A stretch of 64,000 nt of DNA from CBDCVO01 sp965223085 (GCA_965223085.1 OZ244981.1:1612001-1676000), one strand, 5' to 3'; counted from the stretch's first letter, positions 24,934 to 35,002 are shown. Program-made: numbers and translations. Notes: generated by a model not told the origin, from the letters alone.

Positions 24934-25657
24934 AGCAACCGCGCGCCGGATCAGCTACGGCGTCACTGAAATCAGGGTAGACATCACCGCCACTGCCGTG
25001 TGCGAGCAAGGCGTCCAGGCGTTCATAGTCGCAGTGTCGATAGGGATCACCGTCGAGCGGACTTAAGGGTGGATGTTGCAAGTAAATGCGCGGCATCGCG
25101 ACCAGCTCGAAGTCGAGATCCCAGCGCGAGATCCATGCCACGGTGAACTCGACTTCTGCTTGCCGCGAAGTACGCAGTTGTTTGGTATCTATTTTATACG
25201 GGATGCCATGCTCAATTAAAAAGCGCAACAGGTGTTCCGCTTCATCGGTGAATAAATGCAGTGTCACAGCATTGTGCTCCAAGGCGCTGCCGTATAAGAC
25301 GGGGCCGGTCAAACGAGGTTCGAAGTCCCGCAGGAGCGCCATGGCCAGCAATGCTTTGCGGCGACGATCGACCACCCGCGCCCGCGTTGCTGGGCCATCA
25401 AAGATGCGTTGGTAGGTAATCATCGCGGCGTGAATCGTGTGGTTGGCGGGTAGGCGTTCATCGTGCCCACCGAGCTGCAAGTTGGCTTTGTGTTTAGCCG
25501 TCGCGAAATCCAGCGCTTCACCCTCGACGAGCAAACGGGCAGCAACACTCGCAATCAAATCATTATTATGCGCCGAGGTTCTGCGCCGCCGCTTTCGCAC
25601 CGTACCGGGCACCGTTTCAAAACAGCTGATCGGTGACTTTAGCGCGCGTGACACCAC
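24926..25657 (-). CDS. Conserved protein, possible nucleotidyltransferase-fold
   Basis: Up to 243 residues. The middle has VLYGSALEHNAVTLHLFTDE, which looks like the G-S/D-containing start of a nucleotidyltransferase fold, and a helical N-terminal part (DFATAKHKANLQLGGHDERLP, then TIHAAMITYQRIFD) of a type I recall next to cell-wall or repair genes in gammaproteobacteria without a known function. The first start lies 41 bases inside mrcA; GTG at 25612 or 25600, just after the mrcA stop, may be the real one. Overlaps priA by 8 bases. Function unknown. Confidence 0.65.
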   Translation of the reverse strand: MVSRALKSPISCFETVPGTVRKRRRRTSAHNNDLIASVAARLLVEGEALDFATAKHKANLQLGGHDERLPANHTIHAAMITYQRIFDGPATRARVVDRRRKALLAMALLRDFEPRLTGPVLYGSALEHNAVTLHLFTDEAEHLLRFLIEHGIPYKIDTKQLRTSRQAEVEFTVAWISRWDLDFELVAMPRIYLQHPPLSPLDGDPYRHCDYERLDALLAHGSGGDVYPDFSDAVADPARGCFE

Positions 25658-28076
25658 CTCGGACCGCCGAGGGTGCGACGCTCGCCGCGTCGAAGCGGGG
25701 TACGTTCGATTCCTTAAACGTTTCGAAAAAGGCGTCGACTATGCCGGCATTGGCGAGCATACCGGTACGCGGATCTATTTTGACCGTCACGAGGCCGGGT
25801 GGTCGCTGCGGTTCCGCAGCCGCGGCACCGGCTAGTTTCGCGCCCATGAAATCGATCCAGATGGGTAACGCGGCTTTTGAGCCCGTTTCGCGCTTGCCGA
25901 GCGGCACGAAGTCGTCGAAACCGACCCACGCTGTGGCGGTCACATCACGGTTAAAACCGGAGAACCAGGCATCTTTCTGATCATTGGTGGTTCCGGTTTT
26001 GCCGGCGAGATCGGTGCGCCCTAAGGATTTCGCTTGTCTGCCGGTACCTCGTGCGATGACGTCTTTCAACATGGAATACATGATGTAGGCGTTCTGCGCA
26101 TCGAGTGTTCGCGCGGCTGGACGCCGCATTTGGTCTTGTTGACGTCGCAGGGCGTTTAAATCTTCTGGTTCATCGAACCTCAGCGATACGCGCGTCGAAT
26201 GCGGTTCACAGCGCTCGCAAACGGTCGCCGGTGCGGCCTGAAATTCGACCTCACCGTCTTCTCGTTCGATACGTTCGATGAAGTAGGGTTCCACGCGAAA
26301 GCCGCCGTTAGCGAGGACTGCGTAGGCACTCGCGAGTTCAAGCGGGGTAAGTTCGCCGCTACCCAAAGACAATGATAAATTGCGTGGCAATTTGTCCTCT
26401 TGAAATCCGAACCGAGTGACGTGTTCAACGGTCTTGTCGATTCCCATCGAACGCATTAAGCGTATCGAGACGAGATTACGCGACTTGGCGAGGGCTTCGC
26501 GCAGGCGCGTGGGGCCAAAATATTTGCCGCTGTAATTCTCCGGACGCCACACTGCTTCCAGACCCGGCGTCTCAAATACGATCGGTGCGTCGTTGATAAA
26601 ACTCGCCGGTGTAAACCCGTTTTCGATCGCCGCGGAATAAATAAACGGTTTGAAATTTGAACCGGGCTGTCGACGTGCTTGGGTGACGCGATTAAATTTG
26701 CTTTTGTCGAAGTCGAAACCACCAACCAAGGCGAGTATGGCCCCATCGTGGGTATCGAGCGCTACCAGCGCACCTTCCACTTCTGGGATCTGTGCTAAGC
26801 GCCAGCGACCCGCTGGGTTTAGATCACGCGAGTCATCCTGCGGTTTTTGTGGTGCTAGTTGTTGCACTCTCACGACGTCGCCGCGGCTAACAACGTCCCC
26901 CGCGCTTTTGGGATTAGAGCCGCGCTTGTCGACACCACGATAGGGTCGCGCCCAACTCAGGCCGTCCCAATCAACGGTGATTGTCTCGCCGGGCAGACGG
27001 ATCGAGGCACTCTTTTTGTCGACTTTCGTAACGACACCCGCGCGTAGCCCGCCGAGTTCTGGAAATGCCCACAACTCGCGATCAAGCTCGGTTTCCGTCA
27101 CACCCTCGATATCGATGGATGCTTCGGCGCCCCGGTAACCATGGCGTTCGTCATAGTTCATCAGGCCCGCGCGTAGGGCCCCTACGGCGGCGGTCTGGTC
27201 CGCCACGCTTATTGTTGTGTAGACTCGTAAGCCGCTCGAGTAGGCGAGTTCGCCATATTTCTCTTGCATTGCCTCGCGCACCATTTCAGCGAGATAAGGC
27301 GCTTCGGTTTCGCTTTTCAGTCCGTGCAAACGCGCCGTTTCGGGTGCGACCAAGGCTTCGTCAAATCGTCTTTGATCGATGAAACCGAGTTCGAGCATAC
27401 GGCGAAGTACGTAGGCACGGCGTTCCTTAGCGGCTGCTGGATCAGTAACGGGGTTCATGCGCGAAGGCGCTTTCGGCAATCCGGCAATCGTTGCCACTTG
27501 TGCAACGCTCAGCTCATGCAATGGCACACCGTAATAGACATGGGCTGCGGTGGCGACACCGTAGGCACGTTGGCCGAGAAAAATCTTATTGAGATAAAGT
27601 TCGAAAATCTCGTCCTTGCTCAGTTCGCGCTCGATCTTTAACGCTAAGACGATTTCTTTGAGTTTGCGTACGTAGGTTTTCTCGGGGCTGAGAAAAAAAT
27701 TCCGCGCAACCTGCATCGTAATGGTGCTACCGCCTTGTCGCTTGGTCCGCGTTTGCGCAAGTTCTAGTCCGGCGCGTGCGATCGCCACCCAGTCTACCCC
27801 CGGGTGTTCATAGAAGCGTTCGTCTTCGGCGGCGATGAACGCGTGTTTAACTTGATCCGGAACGGCGTCGATACTAACAGGGTCGCGACGTTTTTCGCCG
27901 AATTCGGCGATCAGGGCACCGTCTTTGCTGAACACGCGCAGCGGCGTTTGCAATTGCACCTCGCTGAGCGCGTCTATCGGTGGCAATTGTGGGCCGACCC
28001 ACCACAGCACCCCGCCGATCGCGGCGACGAGAAGAATGACGCCGCTAAGCAAGAAATAAAAGATAAAACGCAACAT
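25617..28076 (-). CDS. mrcA: Penicillin-binding protein 1A (bifunctional peptidoglycan synthase)
   Basis: 819 residues. N-terminal membrane anchor (about 3-27), glycosyltransferase-51 domain with the catalytic EDERFYEHPGVD and GGSTITMQVARN, an OB-like linker, and the transpeptidase domain with SxxK in PGSNFKPF, SxN in SRNL and KTGTT. It polymerises and cross-links peptidoglycan in the periplasm. It lies divergent from the pilM operon, 191 bases apart, a conserved neighbourhood in gammaproteobacteria. Confidence 0.95.
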   Translation of the reverse strand: MLRFIFYFLLSGVILLVAAIGGVLWWVGPQLPPIDALSEVQLQTPLRVFSKDGALIAEFGEKRRDPVSIDAVPDQVKHAFIAAEDERFYEHPGVDWVAIARAGLELAQTRTKRQGGSTITMQVARNFFLSPEKTYVRKLKEIVLALKIERELSKDEIFELYLNKIFLGQRAYGVATAAHVYYGVPLHELSVAQVATIAGLPKAPSRMNPVTDPAAAKERRAYVLRRMLELGFIDQRRFDEALVAPETARLHGLKSETEAPYLAEMVREAMQEKYGELAYSSGLRVYTTISVADQTAAVGALRAGLMNYDERHGYRGAEASIDIEGVTETELDRELWAFPELGGLRAGVVTKVDKKSASIRLPGETITVDWDGLSWARPYRGVDKRGSNPKSAGDVVSRGDVVRVQQLAPQKPQDDSRDLNPAGRWRLAQIPEVEGALVALDTHDGAILALVGGFDFDKSKFNRVTQARRQPGSNFKPFIYSAAIENGFTPASFINDAPIVFETPGLEAVWRPENYSGKYFGPTRLREALAKSRNLVSIRLMRSMGIDKTVEHVTRFGFQEDKLPRNLSLSLGSGELTPLELASAYAVLANGGFRVEPYFIERIEREDGEVEFQAAPATVCERCEPHSTRVSLRFDEPEDLNALRRQQDQMRRPAARTLDAQNAYIMYSMLKDVIARGTGRQAKSLGRTDLAGKTGTTNDQKDAWFSGFNRDVTATAWVGFDDFVPLGKRETGSKAALPIWIDFMGAKLAGAAAAEPQRPPGLVTVKIDPRTGMLANAGIVDAFFETFKESNVPRFDAASVAPSAVRGGVTRAKVTDQLF

Positions 28077-28267
28077 CTTGTGGTCCTGGAGAATATCGTT
28101 ACAACATGCCAGATTTGCACTTTAACTAACAAAGCTAAGGCGCGGTTTAATATATAATTTCCCAATAGAAAGCCATTGTCTTTACAGGCATCTTTGACTA
28201 TAGTTGCAATCGATATCTAAGGTTTAAAAATACAATTTCTCTATAAATCGTTGATATAAAAGGATAT
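28077..28267. promoter_or_regulatory. Divergent promoter region mrcA / pilM
   Basis: 191 bases, clearly more AT-rich than the surroundings (many TATA-like tracts from 28140 to 28260). It must hold both promoters; I cannot assign single boxes safely. AAGGATAT before the pilM ATG is its ribosome site. Confidence 0.5.
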
Positions 28268-29332
28268 ATGGTGGGATTATTCGGGCGTAAAAACACTCCC
28301 CTATTGGGTGTCGATATCAGCTCGACGTCCGTGAAATTATTGGAACTCGTTCCTAGTGGCAGCCGAATTCGGGTCGAAAGTTACGCGGTCGAGCCGCTAC
28401 CGCCGAATTCCGTCGTCGAGAAGAGTATCACGGATGCCCAGCTCGTCGGCGAGGCCGTCCGCCGCGCGGTAAAGAAATCCGGAACGCGTTCCAAGAACGC
28501 CGCCTGTGCCGTCTCCGGTGCCTCAGTGATTACGAAAATCATCTCGATGCCAGCTAATCTCAACGACGAAGAAATGGAGGGTCAGATCCAAATCGAGGCC
28601 GATCAGTATATCCCCTATTCACTGGACGAAATTAATCTGGATTATTCAATCCTGCAAGCCTCGGAGCAGGATCCTGATCGCGTCGATGTGTTACTCGCCG
28701 CTTCGCGCAGTGACAACGTCGATGTGCGCGTCGCCGCACTTGAGGTCGGTGGCTTAGCGGCGAAAATTGTCGACATTGAAGCGTTTGCTTTGGAGGCCGC
28801 GATCGCTTTGATTCGGGAAAATAGTCGCGCTTTTAGCCGATCGCAAAATATCGCGGTGATGGACGTTGGCGCGACAACCTCGACGCTAAGCGTGATCGAA
28901 GATGAACGGATCGTCTACACACGCGAACAAATGTTCGGTGGTCGCCAGCTTACCGAAGAAATACAACGGCGCTACGGCCTTTCGTACGAGGAAGCGGGCT
29001 TAGCGAAGCGCCAAGGTGGCCTACCAGATAACTACGAACCCGAAGTACTCAATCCTTTCATGGAATCGATGGCGCAAGAAGTTAACCGCGCGCTACAATT
29101 TTTTTATTCGTCGAGCCAAATCGGCGCGATAGATCACGTCGTGATCGCGGGCGGTTGCGCGTCCATCACCGGCGTCGATGATTTAATTCAAACAAAAATT
29201 GATACCGCGGTGTCGATCGCAAATCCGTTTGAAAATATGACAGTTTCTTCGCGCGTGCGTGGCGAATCACTGGCTAACGACGCGCCTGCTATGATGATTG
29301 CTTGCGGGTTGGCTTTGAGGAGTTTTGATTGA
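28268..29332 (+). CDS. pilM: Type IV pilus assembly ATPase-like protein PilM
   Basis: 354 residues, actin-like (FtsA fold) cytoplasmic component of the type IV pilus alignment complex. The phosphate-1 motif is LGVDISSTSVKLLEL and the later nucleotide-binding strand is AVMDVGATTSTLSVI; HVVIAGGCASITG marks the third site. It binds the N-terminal tail of PilN, encoded next. AAGGAT ribosome site 3-8 bases upstream of ATG. First gene of pilMNOPQ. Confidence 0.95.
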   Translation: MVGLFGRKNTPLLGVDISSTSVKLLELVPSGSRIRVESYAVEPLPPNSVVEKSITDAQLVGEAVRRAVKKSGTRSKNAACAVSGASVITKIISMPANLNDEEMEGQIQIEADQYIPYSLDEINLDYSILQASEQDPDRVDVLLAASRSDNVDVRVAALEVGGLAAKIVDIEAFALEAAIALIRENSRAFSRSQNIAVMDVGATTSTLSVIEDERIVYTREQMFGGRQLTEEIQRRYGLSYEEAGLAKRQGGLPDNYEPEVLNPFMESMAQEVNRALQFFYSSSQIGAIDHVVIAGGCASITGVDDLIQTKIDTAVSIANPFENMTVSSRVRGESLANDAPAMMIACGLALRSFD

Positions 29333-29333
29333 T

Positions 29334-29912
29334 ATGGCGCGCATTAACCTACTTCCTTGGCGTGAGGAACTGCGGCGCTTAAAGCGCAAACAGTATTTAA
29401 CGACGCTAGGGCTATGTGCAGTGCTCGCACTAGCAATTTGGGGCGCGTGGCGATGGAAGGTCAGCGAAGATATTAAGCACCAGAAGTCCCGCAATGAAAC
29501 GTTAGCGGCGGAAATAAGAAAGCTGGACAAACAGATCGAAGAAATACGCGAATTGGAACGAGAAAAAGAACGGCTGATTTCGCGCATGAAGGCGATCGAG
29601 AGTTTGCAAACGAGCCGCCCGATCATCGTGCATATATTCGATGAACTCGTAGACAGCTTACCAGAAGGAGTGTATCTGCGTGGCATCACCCAGAAAGGCA
29701 AGAAAATCGAAATCCGCGGTATCGCCCAATCCAACGCACGGGTATCGAATTTCATGCGGAACGTTGAGAATTCGGTGTGGTTGAAGAATCCAAAATTAGA
29801 CGTTATCCAGACTGGCAGCGAAGACGGACGACGAACAGCGAATTTTACTTTACGGGTGGAAGAAGGCGCGCCTCCAGCTGAGGACAGCGCTGCCGAAGAG
29901 GGTGAAGCCTGA
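29334..29912 (+). CDS. pilN: Type IV pilus inner-membrane protein PilN
   Basis: 192 residues. The cytoplasmic tail ARINLLPWREELRR is the conserved PilM-binding motif (INLLPWR). One membrane helix (about 20-38) is followed by a coiled coil and a ferredoxin-like periplasmic domain that pairs with PilO. ATG at 29334 starts one base after the pilM stop, with GAGGAG upstream. Confidence 0.95.
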   Translation: MARINLLPWREELRRLKRKQYLTTLGLCAVLALAIWGAWRWKVSEDIKHQKSRNETLAAEIRKLDKQIEEIRELEREKERLISRMKAIESLQTSRPIIVHIFDELVDSLPEGVYLRGITQKGKKIEIRGIAQSNARVSNFMRNVENSVWLKNPKLDVIQTGSEDGRRTANFTLRVEEGAPPAEDSAAEEGEA

Positions 29913-30523
29913 TGAAAATGTCAGACTTAAATAGCCTCACGTTCGATAATATCGGTACGTGGCCGCTGCCCGTCAAGATAATTGCCGCGTTGCTGCTGAT
30001 GGCGGCGATTTTGGGCCTTGCGTGGTGGAAGAGTATTGACCCGCTAAAACAAGAACTCGTAAAAGTGCAACAAGAAGAGGTTGAGAAGAAGTCAACTTTT
30101 GAAGCGAAACAAAAGAAAGCGGCAAACTTGGACGCGTTGACGCAGCAGCTTGAAGACATCAAAGAGACATTTGGGGATCTCCTGCGACGCTTGCCAGATC
30201 GCACGGAAGTTGCTGCGCTGCTGGTTGACATTTCTCAGCAAGGTCTTGGCGCGGGACTCGAATTCGAATTGTTCAAACCCGGGAAAGAGCGACCGGCTGA
30301 TTTCTACGTTGAACTGCCGATCCAAATCCGCGTGGTTGGTGACTATCATGCTTTCGGCACGTTCGTCGGCGGCATGTCGGATCTGCCGCGGATCGTGACG
30401 AATCACGACATTAAGATTTCTCCGAAGAACAAGGGCGCCGGCCTTGTTATGGAAACGACAGCGAAAACCTATCGCTACATGGATGAAGAAGAAGAGATAG
30501 AAGCTGCGAGTAGAAAGAAATGA
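29912..30523 (+). CDS. pilO: Type IV pilus inner-membrane protein PilO
   Basis: 203 residues with one membrane helix (PVKIIAALLLMAAILGLAWW), a coiled coil (KQELVKVQQEEVEKK) and a periplasmic domain (IRVVGDYHAFGTFVGGMSDL). It dimerises with PilN and links PilM to PilP. Start overlaps the pilN stop by one base (TGATG). Confidence 0.95.
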   Translation: MKMSDLNSLTFDNIGTWPLPVKIIAALLLMAAILGLAWWKSIDPLKQELVKVQQEEVEKKSTFEAKQKKAANLDALTQQLEDIKETFGDLLRRLPDRTEVAALLVDISQQGLGAGLEFELFKPGKERPADFYVELPIQIRVVGDYHAFGTFVGGMSDLPRIVTNHDIKISPKNKGAGLVMETTAKTYRYMDEEEEIEAASRKK

Positions 30524-31083
30524 TGAATCTGCAGAAACCTCGACTGTGGGTGGCAGTTACCGCGGTGGTTGTGTTCTCCTCAGGCTGTGTTAATCGCGAT
30601 ACTAGCGATCTAGATGCCTATATCAGCGAAGTTTTGGCTCGCCCAGGTGGCAAAATAGACCCGCTGCCGCCGCTTAAACCCTATGAACGTTACCTCTATC
30701 AAGCCGCAGAAGCCGGGGGACGGAATCCGTTCCAGTCGTTTTTTACCCAAGCGGAGCGGGAGGAGCGTATCGCGGCGGTCGAGGATCCGAAGCAAAACGC
30801 GTTTACCACAGAGATCCAAACGCATAACGCCGAAGAGCTCGAGAACTTTGAGCTCGATAGTTTGCGCATGGTTGGAGTGCTCGAGAAAAATAATGACCTA
30901 TGGGGCATTATTACCGACACCGGCGGCATCGTTCACCGCGTTCGCGTCGGTAATTACATCGGACGTAACTACGGGAAAATTTTGAATATCGAGGAAGATC
31001 GCATCGATGTGCGAGAAATTGTTAAAGACTCAGAGGGTCGTTGGGAAGAGCGACAAGCCGTCCTGGCGCTGGTTGACGACTAA
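30520..31083 (+). CDS. pilP: Type IV pilus lipoprotein PilP
   Basis: 187 residues. The signal peptide ends in a lipobox (VVFSSGC), so it is a lipoprotein. A flexible segment precedes the beta-domain (LRMVGVLEKNNDLWGIITD, VHRVRVGNYIGRNYGKI) that binds the N0 domain of the PilQ secretin. Overlaps the pilO stop; two ATG codons in tandem can serve as start. Confidence 0.95.
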   Translation: MMNLQKPRLWVAVTAVVVFSSGCVNRDTSDLDAYISEVLARPGGKIDPLPPLKPYERYLYQAAEAGGRNPFQSFFTQAEREERIAAVEDPKQNAFTTEIQTHNAEELENFELDSLRMVGVLEKNNDLWGIITDTGGIVHRVRVGNYIGRNYGKILNIEEDRIDVREIVKDSEGRWEERQAVLALVDD

Positions 31084-31108
31084 TCCGAAGCACGAGGGGC
31101 ACCCGGCC

Positions 31109-33289
31109 ATGAAGATTTTTACCTACGTTGATTTCGCCATTCGAGGCTCGAGGTTTGGTCGGCGCTCACGTTTGTTTTTCGCGAGTGTTTTAGTGGCTTG
31201 TGTAAGCACGTTGTCGACCGCCGGCGCGGCGACGCTCGACGACATCAAATTCATCGCCCTACCCGGCGATCGGGTGCAAATTGAAATGCACTTGAGCGAG
31301 CCCGTGGTCGCCGATCCTTTGAGTTTTACTATCGATAATCCGGCGCGCGTTGCCCTGGATTTTCCCAACACGAACTTGGATGTCGGCACGCGGGTACAAA
31401 ACATCGGTGTCGGGCAAGCTGAAAGTGTCACGGCGCTCGAAGCTGGTGGCCGCACGCGCGTTGTCGTTAACTTGACCCAAATGGTGCCTTACGAAATCAC
31501 ATCTTCGGGCAGCACGGTTAAGCTCGTGCTCGAGGGCATTGCCGCGCCGATATCTACGCGAACGGCGGGTGCGAAAAGCTATAGCGCTTCATCGACTTCT
31601 AGCGCGGCTGTCACGATGCCGGGTAACGCGACGAGTGCGCGCATCGACGACATCGATTTTCGTCGCGGTCCAGGCGGCGAAGCGCAGGTCGTGGTCGGTT
31701 TGTCTGATCCGAACATCCCGATCAATATTCGTGAGCAGGGCGGTAAGGTGATCGTCGATTTTATCGATACAAGCCTACCGGAGAGCTTGGATCGGCGCCT
31801 CGATGTCATCGATTTCGCAACCCCGGCGCGAGAAGTAGACACGTTTCCACATGGCAATGGTACGCGCATGGTGGTGAAACCTACGGGTCACTTTGAGCAT
31901 CTCGCCTACCAGTCTGATAACGTTTTTACGTTGGAACTACGTCCGCTAACGAAGCAGGAAAAGGAGCAGCTCAAAAAAGATAAGTTTGGCTATACCGGCG
32001 AGCGTCTGTCGTTGAACTTTCAAGATATCGAAGTTCGTGCGGTTCTACAGTTGATCGCCGACTTTACAGGTTTCAACCTCGTGGCGAGCGATACGGTTTC
32101 AGGTAACGTAACTTTGCGTCTGAAAAATGTGCCCTGGGATCAAGCCATGGACATTATCTTGAAGACCAAGGGGCTGGCGATGCGCGAAAACGGTAACGTC
32201 GTTATGGTAGCGCCCCAGGAGGAGATCGCAGCCCGTGAGAAACTCGAACTCGAAGCACAACAGCAAATCCAAGAACTTGCACCGCTACGCACGGAGTTTG
32301 TGCAAATTAACTATGCCAAAGCAGCTGATATTGCGGCGTTGTTGAAGGACGATGCGAACAATTTGCTTTCCGAGCGAGGCAACGTCACCGTTGATGACCG
32401 TACGAATACGCTGTTGGTACAAGATACTTCGCAGCAGTTGGCCGACCTACGTCAAGTTGTCGAAGCGCTAGATATCCCGGTACGGCAAGTATTGATCGAA
32501 TCGCGCATCGTGGTTGCCAACGAAGACTTCAGCAAGGACCTCGGTGTGCGTTTTGGCTACAGCCATCTCGACAACCGCGGCGGGTTGACCCCGGCGGCTA
32601 ATGGCAAGGCGCGTAGCCAGACCAGTATCACCGGTGGTGGTATCGCGGGCGATGTCGAATACGGGATCAATACCTCGTTTCATACCGATGACCAGGAAAA
32701 CTACATCGTTAGTTTGCCGGTGTCTGGGCCGGCGGCCGCATTTAGGTGGTCGATCGGGCGTCTTGGTAGCTATTTGTTGCAACTCGAGTTGTCGGCTTTG
32801 CAGGCGGAAGGCAAGGGCGAAATCATCGCCAGTCCAAGTGTCATCACGGCCAACCAACAAGAAGCTTTGATCGAATCTGGTACGGAAATACCCTACCAAG
32901 AAGCGTCGTCGAGTGGGGCGACCTCGGTGTCGTTCAAAAAGGCGGTGCTGAGTCTCAAAGTAACGCCGCAGATTACGCCCGACGATCGCATCATCATGGA
33001 CTTAGAAGTGAACCGCGACGCGGTTGGTCAAGTCTTCAACTTCGTGCCGAGCATCGATACTAACGAGGTTCAAACCCAAGTACTTGCTGAGAATGGTGAG
33101 ACGATAGTGCTTGGCGGTATCTACGAATCCTCGAATCGCGACGATGTAACGAGCGTACCGTTTTTCTCAGACCTGCCTTATCTCGGGCGATTGTTCAAAC
33201 GCACCGAGCACGAGAGTGGGAAACAAGAGCTACTTATTTTCGTCACACCGAAAATCTTGAAGGAATCTCTCTCCTTATCCTCCAGGTAG
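31109..33289 (+). CDS. pilQ: Type IV pilus secretin PilQ
   Basis: 726 residues. A signal peptide (about 1-40, ending STAGA) is followed by two AMIN domains for peptidoglycan binding, N0 and N1 domains (GERLSLNFQDIEVRAVLQL), and the secretin beta-domain (QVLIESRIVVANEDFS, GKGEIIASPSVITANQQEA, KVTPQITPDDRIIMDLEV). It forms the outer-membrane pore for the pilus. ATG at 31109 follows GAGGGG; the frame extends upstream into pilP, which is rejected. A terminator follows. Confidence 0.95.
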   Translation: MKIFTYVDFAIRGSRFGRRSRLFFASVLVACVSTLSTAGAATLDDIKFIALPGDRVQIEMHLSEPVVADPLSFTIDNPARVALDFPNTNLDVGTRVQNIGVGQAESVTALEAGGRTRVVVNLTQMVPYEITSSGSTVKLVLEGIAAPISTRTAGAKSYSASSTSSAAVTMPGNATSARIDDIDFRRGPGGEAQVVVGLSDPNIPINIREQGGKVIVDFIDTSLPESLDRRLDVIDFATPAREVDTFPHGNGTRMVVKPTGHFEHLAYQSDNVFTLELRPLTKQEKEQLKKDKFGYTGERLSLNFQDIEVRAVLQLIADFTGFNLVASDTVSGNVTLRLKNVPWDQAMDIILKTKGLAMRENGNVVMVAPQEEIAAREKLELEAQQQIQELAPLRTEFVQINYAKAADIAALLKDDANNLLSERGNVTVDDRTNTLLVQDTSQQLADLRQVVEALDIPVRQVLIESRIVVANEDFSKDLGVRFGYSHLDNRGGLTPAANGKARSQTSITGGGIAGDVEYGINTSFHTDDQENYIVSLPVSGPAAAFRWSIGRLGSYLLQLELSALQAEGKGEIIASPSVITANQQEALIESGTEIPYQEASSSGATSVSFKKAVLSLKVTPQITPDDRIIMDLEVNRDAVGQVFNFVPSIDTNEVQTQVLAENGETIVLGGIYESSNRDDVTSVPFFSDLPYLGRLFKRTEHESGKQELLIFVTPKILKESLSLSSR

Positions 33290-33316
33290 CGCCTTAGCTA
33301 CGCTAATCATCTTGAG

Positions 33317-33343
33317 CGGGGTCGGGAGACCCCGTTTTCTTTT
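33317..33343 (+). terminator. Rho-independent terminator after pilQ
   Basis: Stem CGGGGTC (33317-33323) and GACCCCG (33328-33334) with loop GGGA, then TTTTCTTTT. Confidence 0.85.
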
Positions 33344-33398
33344 CCAATGAGGGCATAGCATACTGTCGACGATTGCTAAATCACGTTAAGGCGCTAAT

Positions 33399-33932
33399 GT
33401 GGGACAAGACACCGACCGCCGACGAATTTTTTTGATCGGGCCGATGGGTGCAGGCAAGACAACGATCGGAAAACGTCTCGCAAAATCCTCGGGTATGCGG
33501 TTCATCGACTGCGATCAGGAGATCGAACGACGCACTGGCGTTAATATTGGCTTGATTTTCGATATCGAAGGTGAGGACGGGTTTCGTAGTCGCGAGAAAA
33601 AACTCCTTCTGGAGTTGACGCGACGCGACAATATCGTGTTGGCTACCGGAGGTGGTGCAGTACTCGATGCCGACAACCGCGCGGCCCTGGCGAGCAGGGG
33701 TTGGGTTGTTTATCTTTTTGCCACGCCCGAAAATTTGCTCGGACGCATTCGTGACGATACCTCACGGCCGCTGCTCCAGGTTGAAGATCGCGAACAAAAA
33801 TTGCGCCAGCTTTTCGCCGAACGTGATCCCCTCTATCGGGAGGTAGCGGATCTGATCCTCGATACCGGAGATCTGGTCTTACCAGCGATTCTGAAACGAA
33901 TACGTCGGGAGCTTGCCGCGTGGTCTGTTTAA
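33399..33932 (+). CDS. aroK: Shikimate kinase
   Basis: 177 residues. It phosphorylates shikimate in aromatic amino acid synthesis. Walker A is GPMGAGKTTIGK, the shikimate-binding DCDQEIERRTG and GGGAV follow, and the lid Arg lies in RIRDDTSRPLL. Start is GTG at 33399 with AAGG upstream. It overlaps aroB by 13 bases. Confidence 0.95.
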   Translation: MGQDTDRRRIFLIGPMGAGKTTIGKRLAKSSGMRFIDCDQEIERRTGVNIGLIFDIEGEDGFRSREKKLLLELTRRDNIVLATGGGAVLDADNRAALASRGWVVYLFATPENLLGRIRDDTSRPLLQVEDREQKLRQLFAERDPLYREVADLILDTGDLVLPAILKRIRRELAAWSV

Positions 33933-35002
33933 ACGTCGTTTTACCGGGTCGTGACTACCCGATCCACATCGACGCTGGTTTATTGCAAGAGCGCACCCGG
34001 ATCGCGCAGGCGATCCCCGCACAACAGATCATGATAGTCACAAATACGAGAGTCGGCCCGCTCTATCTCGACTCCCTGGTGGCTGCGCTGACGGGGCGTC
34101 AGATTGCACACGTAACGCTACCCGACGGCGAAGCGTACAAAACCCTGGAAAGTTTCGAGCGCATCATCACAGCCTTGTTGGAGGCGCGTTTTGATCGGTG
34201 TTGCACCATCATTGCACTAGGCGGTGGGGTGGTCGGCGATATCGCGGGGTTTGCGGCGGCAAGTTATCAACGTGGGGTGCAGTATGTGCAAGTACCGACG
34301 TCATTGCTAGCGCAAGTGGATTCATCGGTCGGTGGCAAGACGGGTGTCAATCACCCGCACGGAAAAAATATGATCGGCGCGTTTCACCAACCCATTGCGG
34401 TGTTTGCAGACTTGTGCACATTGCGAACTTTGGATGAACGTGAATATCGTGCCGGGATCGCGGAAATTATTAAGTACGGATTGATAGGAGATCGAGAATT
34501 CTTCGAATGGCTTGAATCAAATATCGACGCTTTGTTGGGACAAGATGCCGAAGCACTTCGTTATGCAGTGAAGCGTTCCTGTGAAAATAAGGCGAAGATC
34601 GTCGCTGCAGACGAAAAAGAAAGCGGCGTGCGTGCCCTTCTCAACCTCGGTCATACTTTCGGTCACGCGCTCGAAAACACCATCGGCTACGGCACCTGGT
34701 TGCATGGTGAAGCCGTTGCCGCCGGCATTTGCATGGCAGCGGAGATGTCGGTACGGGAGAAATGTCTCAGTGAGGCGGAACGGCAACGGATCGTTGCCTT
34801 ATTCACGCACGCCGGTCTACCGGTAGAACCACCCGCACAGCTTTCGGCTGCGGCGGTCTTAAGGGTGATGCAGGTCGATAAAAAAAATCGTGATGGGCAG
34901 ATTCGATTGGTACTCATGTCCGGTTTGGGGCATGCCGTTAGCAACGCGCGCTACGAATTGGCGACGCTTGAAGCGGTGCTTGCTTACTACTGTGAGGCGT
35001 GA
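33920..35002 (+). CDS. aroB: 3-dehydroquinate synthase
   Basis: 360 residues, NAD- and metal-dependent second step of the shikimate pathway. GGGVVGDIAGFAAASYQRGV and SSVGGKTGVNHPHGKNMIG are the NAD/substrate loops; metal ligands sit in RALLNLGHTFGHALE and WLHGEAVAAG. The start is GTG at 33920, inside aroK. The aroK-aroB overlap after pilQ is the usual gammaproteobacterial arrangement. Confidence 0.95.
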   Translation: MVCLNVVLPGRDYPIHIDAGLLQERTRIAQAIPAQQIMIVTNTRVGPLYLDSLVAALTGRQIAHVTLPDGEAYKTLESFERIITALLEARFDRCCTIIALGGGVVGDIAGFAAASYQRGVQYVQVPTSLLAQVDSSVGGKTGVNHPHGKNMIGAFHQPIAVFADLCTLRTLDEREYRAGIAEIIKYGLIGDREFFEWLESNIDALLGQDAEALRYAVKRSCENKAKIVAADEKESGVRALLNLGHTFGHALENTIGYGTWLHGEAVAAGICMAAEMSVREKCLSEAERQRIVALFTHAGLPVEPPAQLSAAAVLRVMQVDKKNRDGQIRLVLMSGLGHAVSNARYELATLEAVLAYYCEA

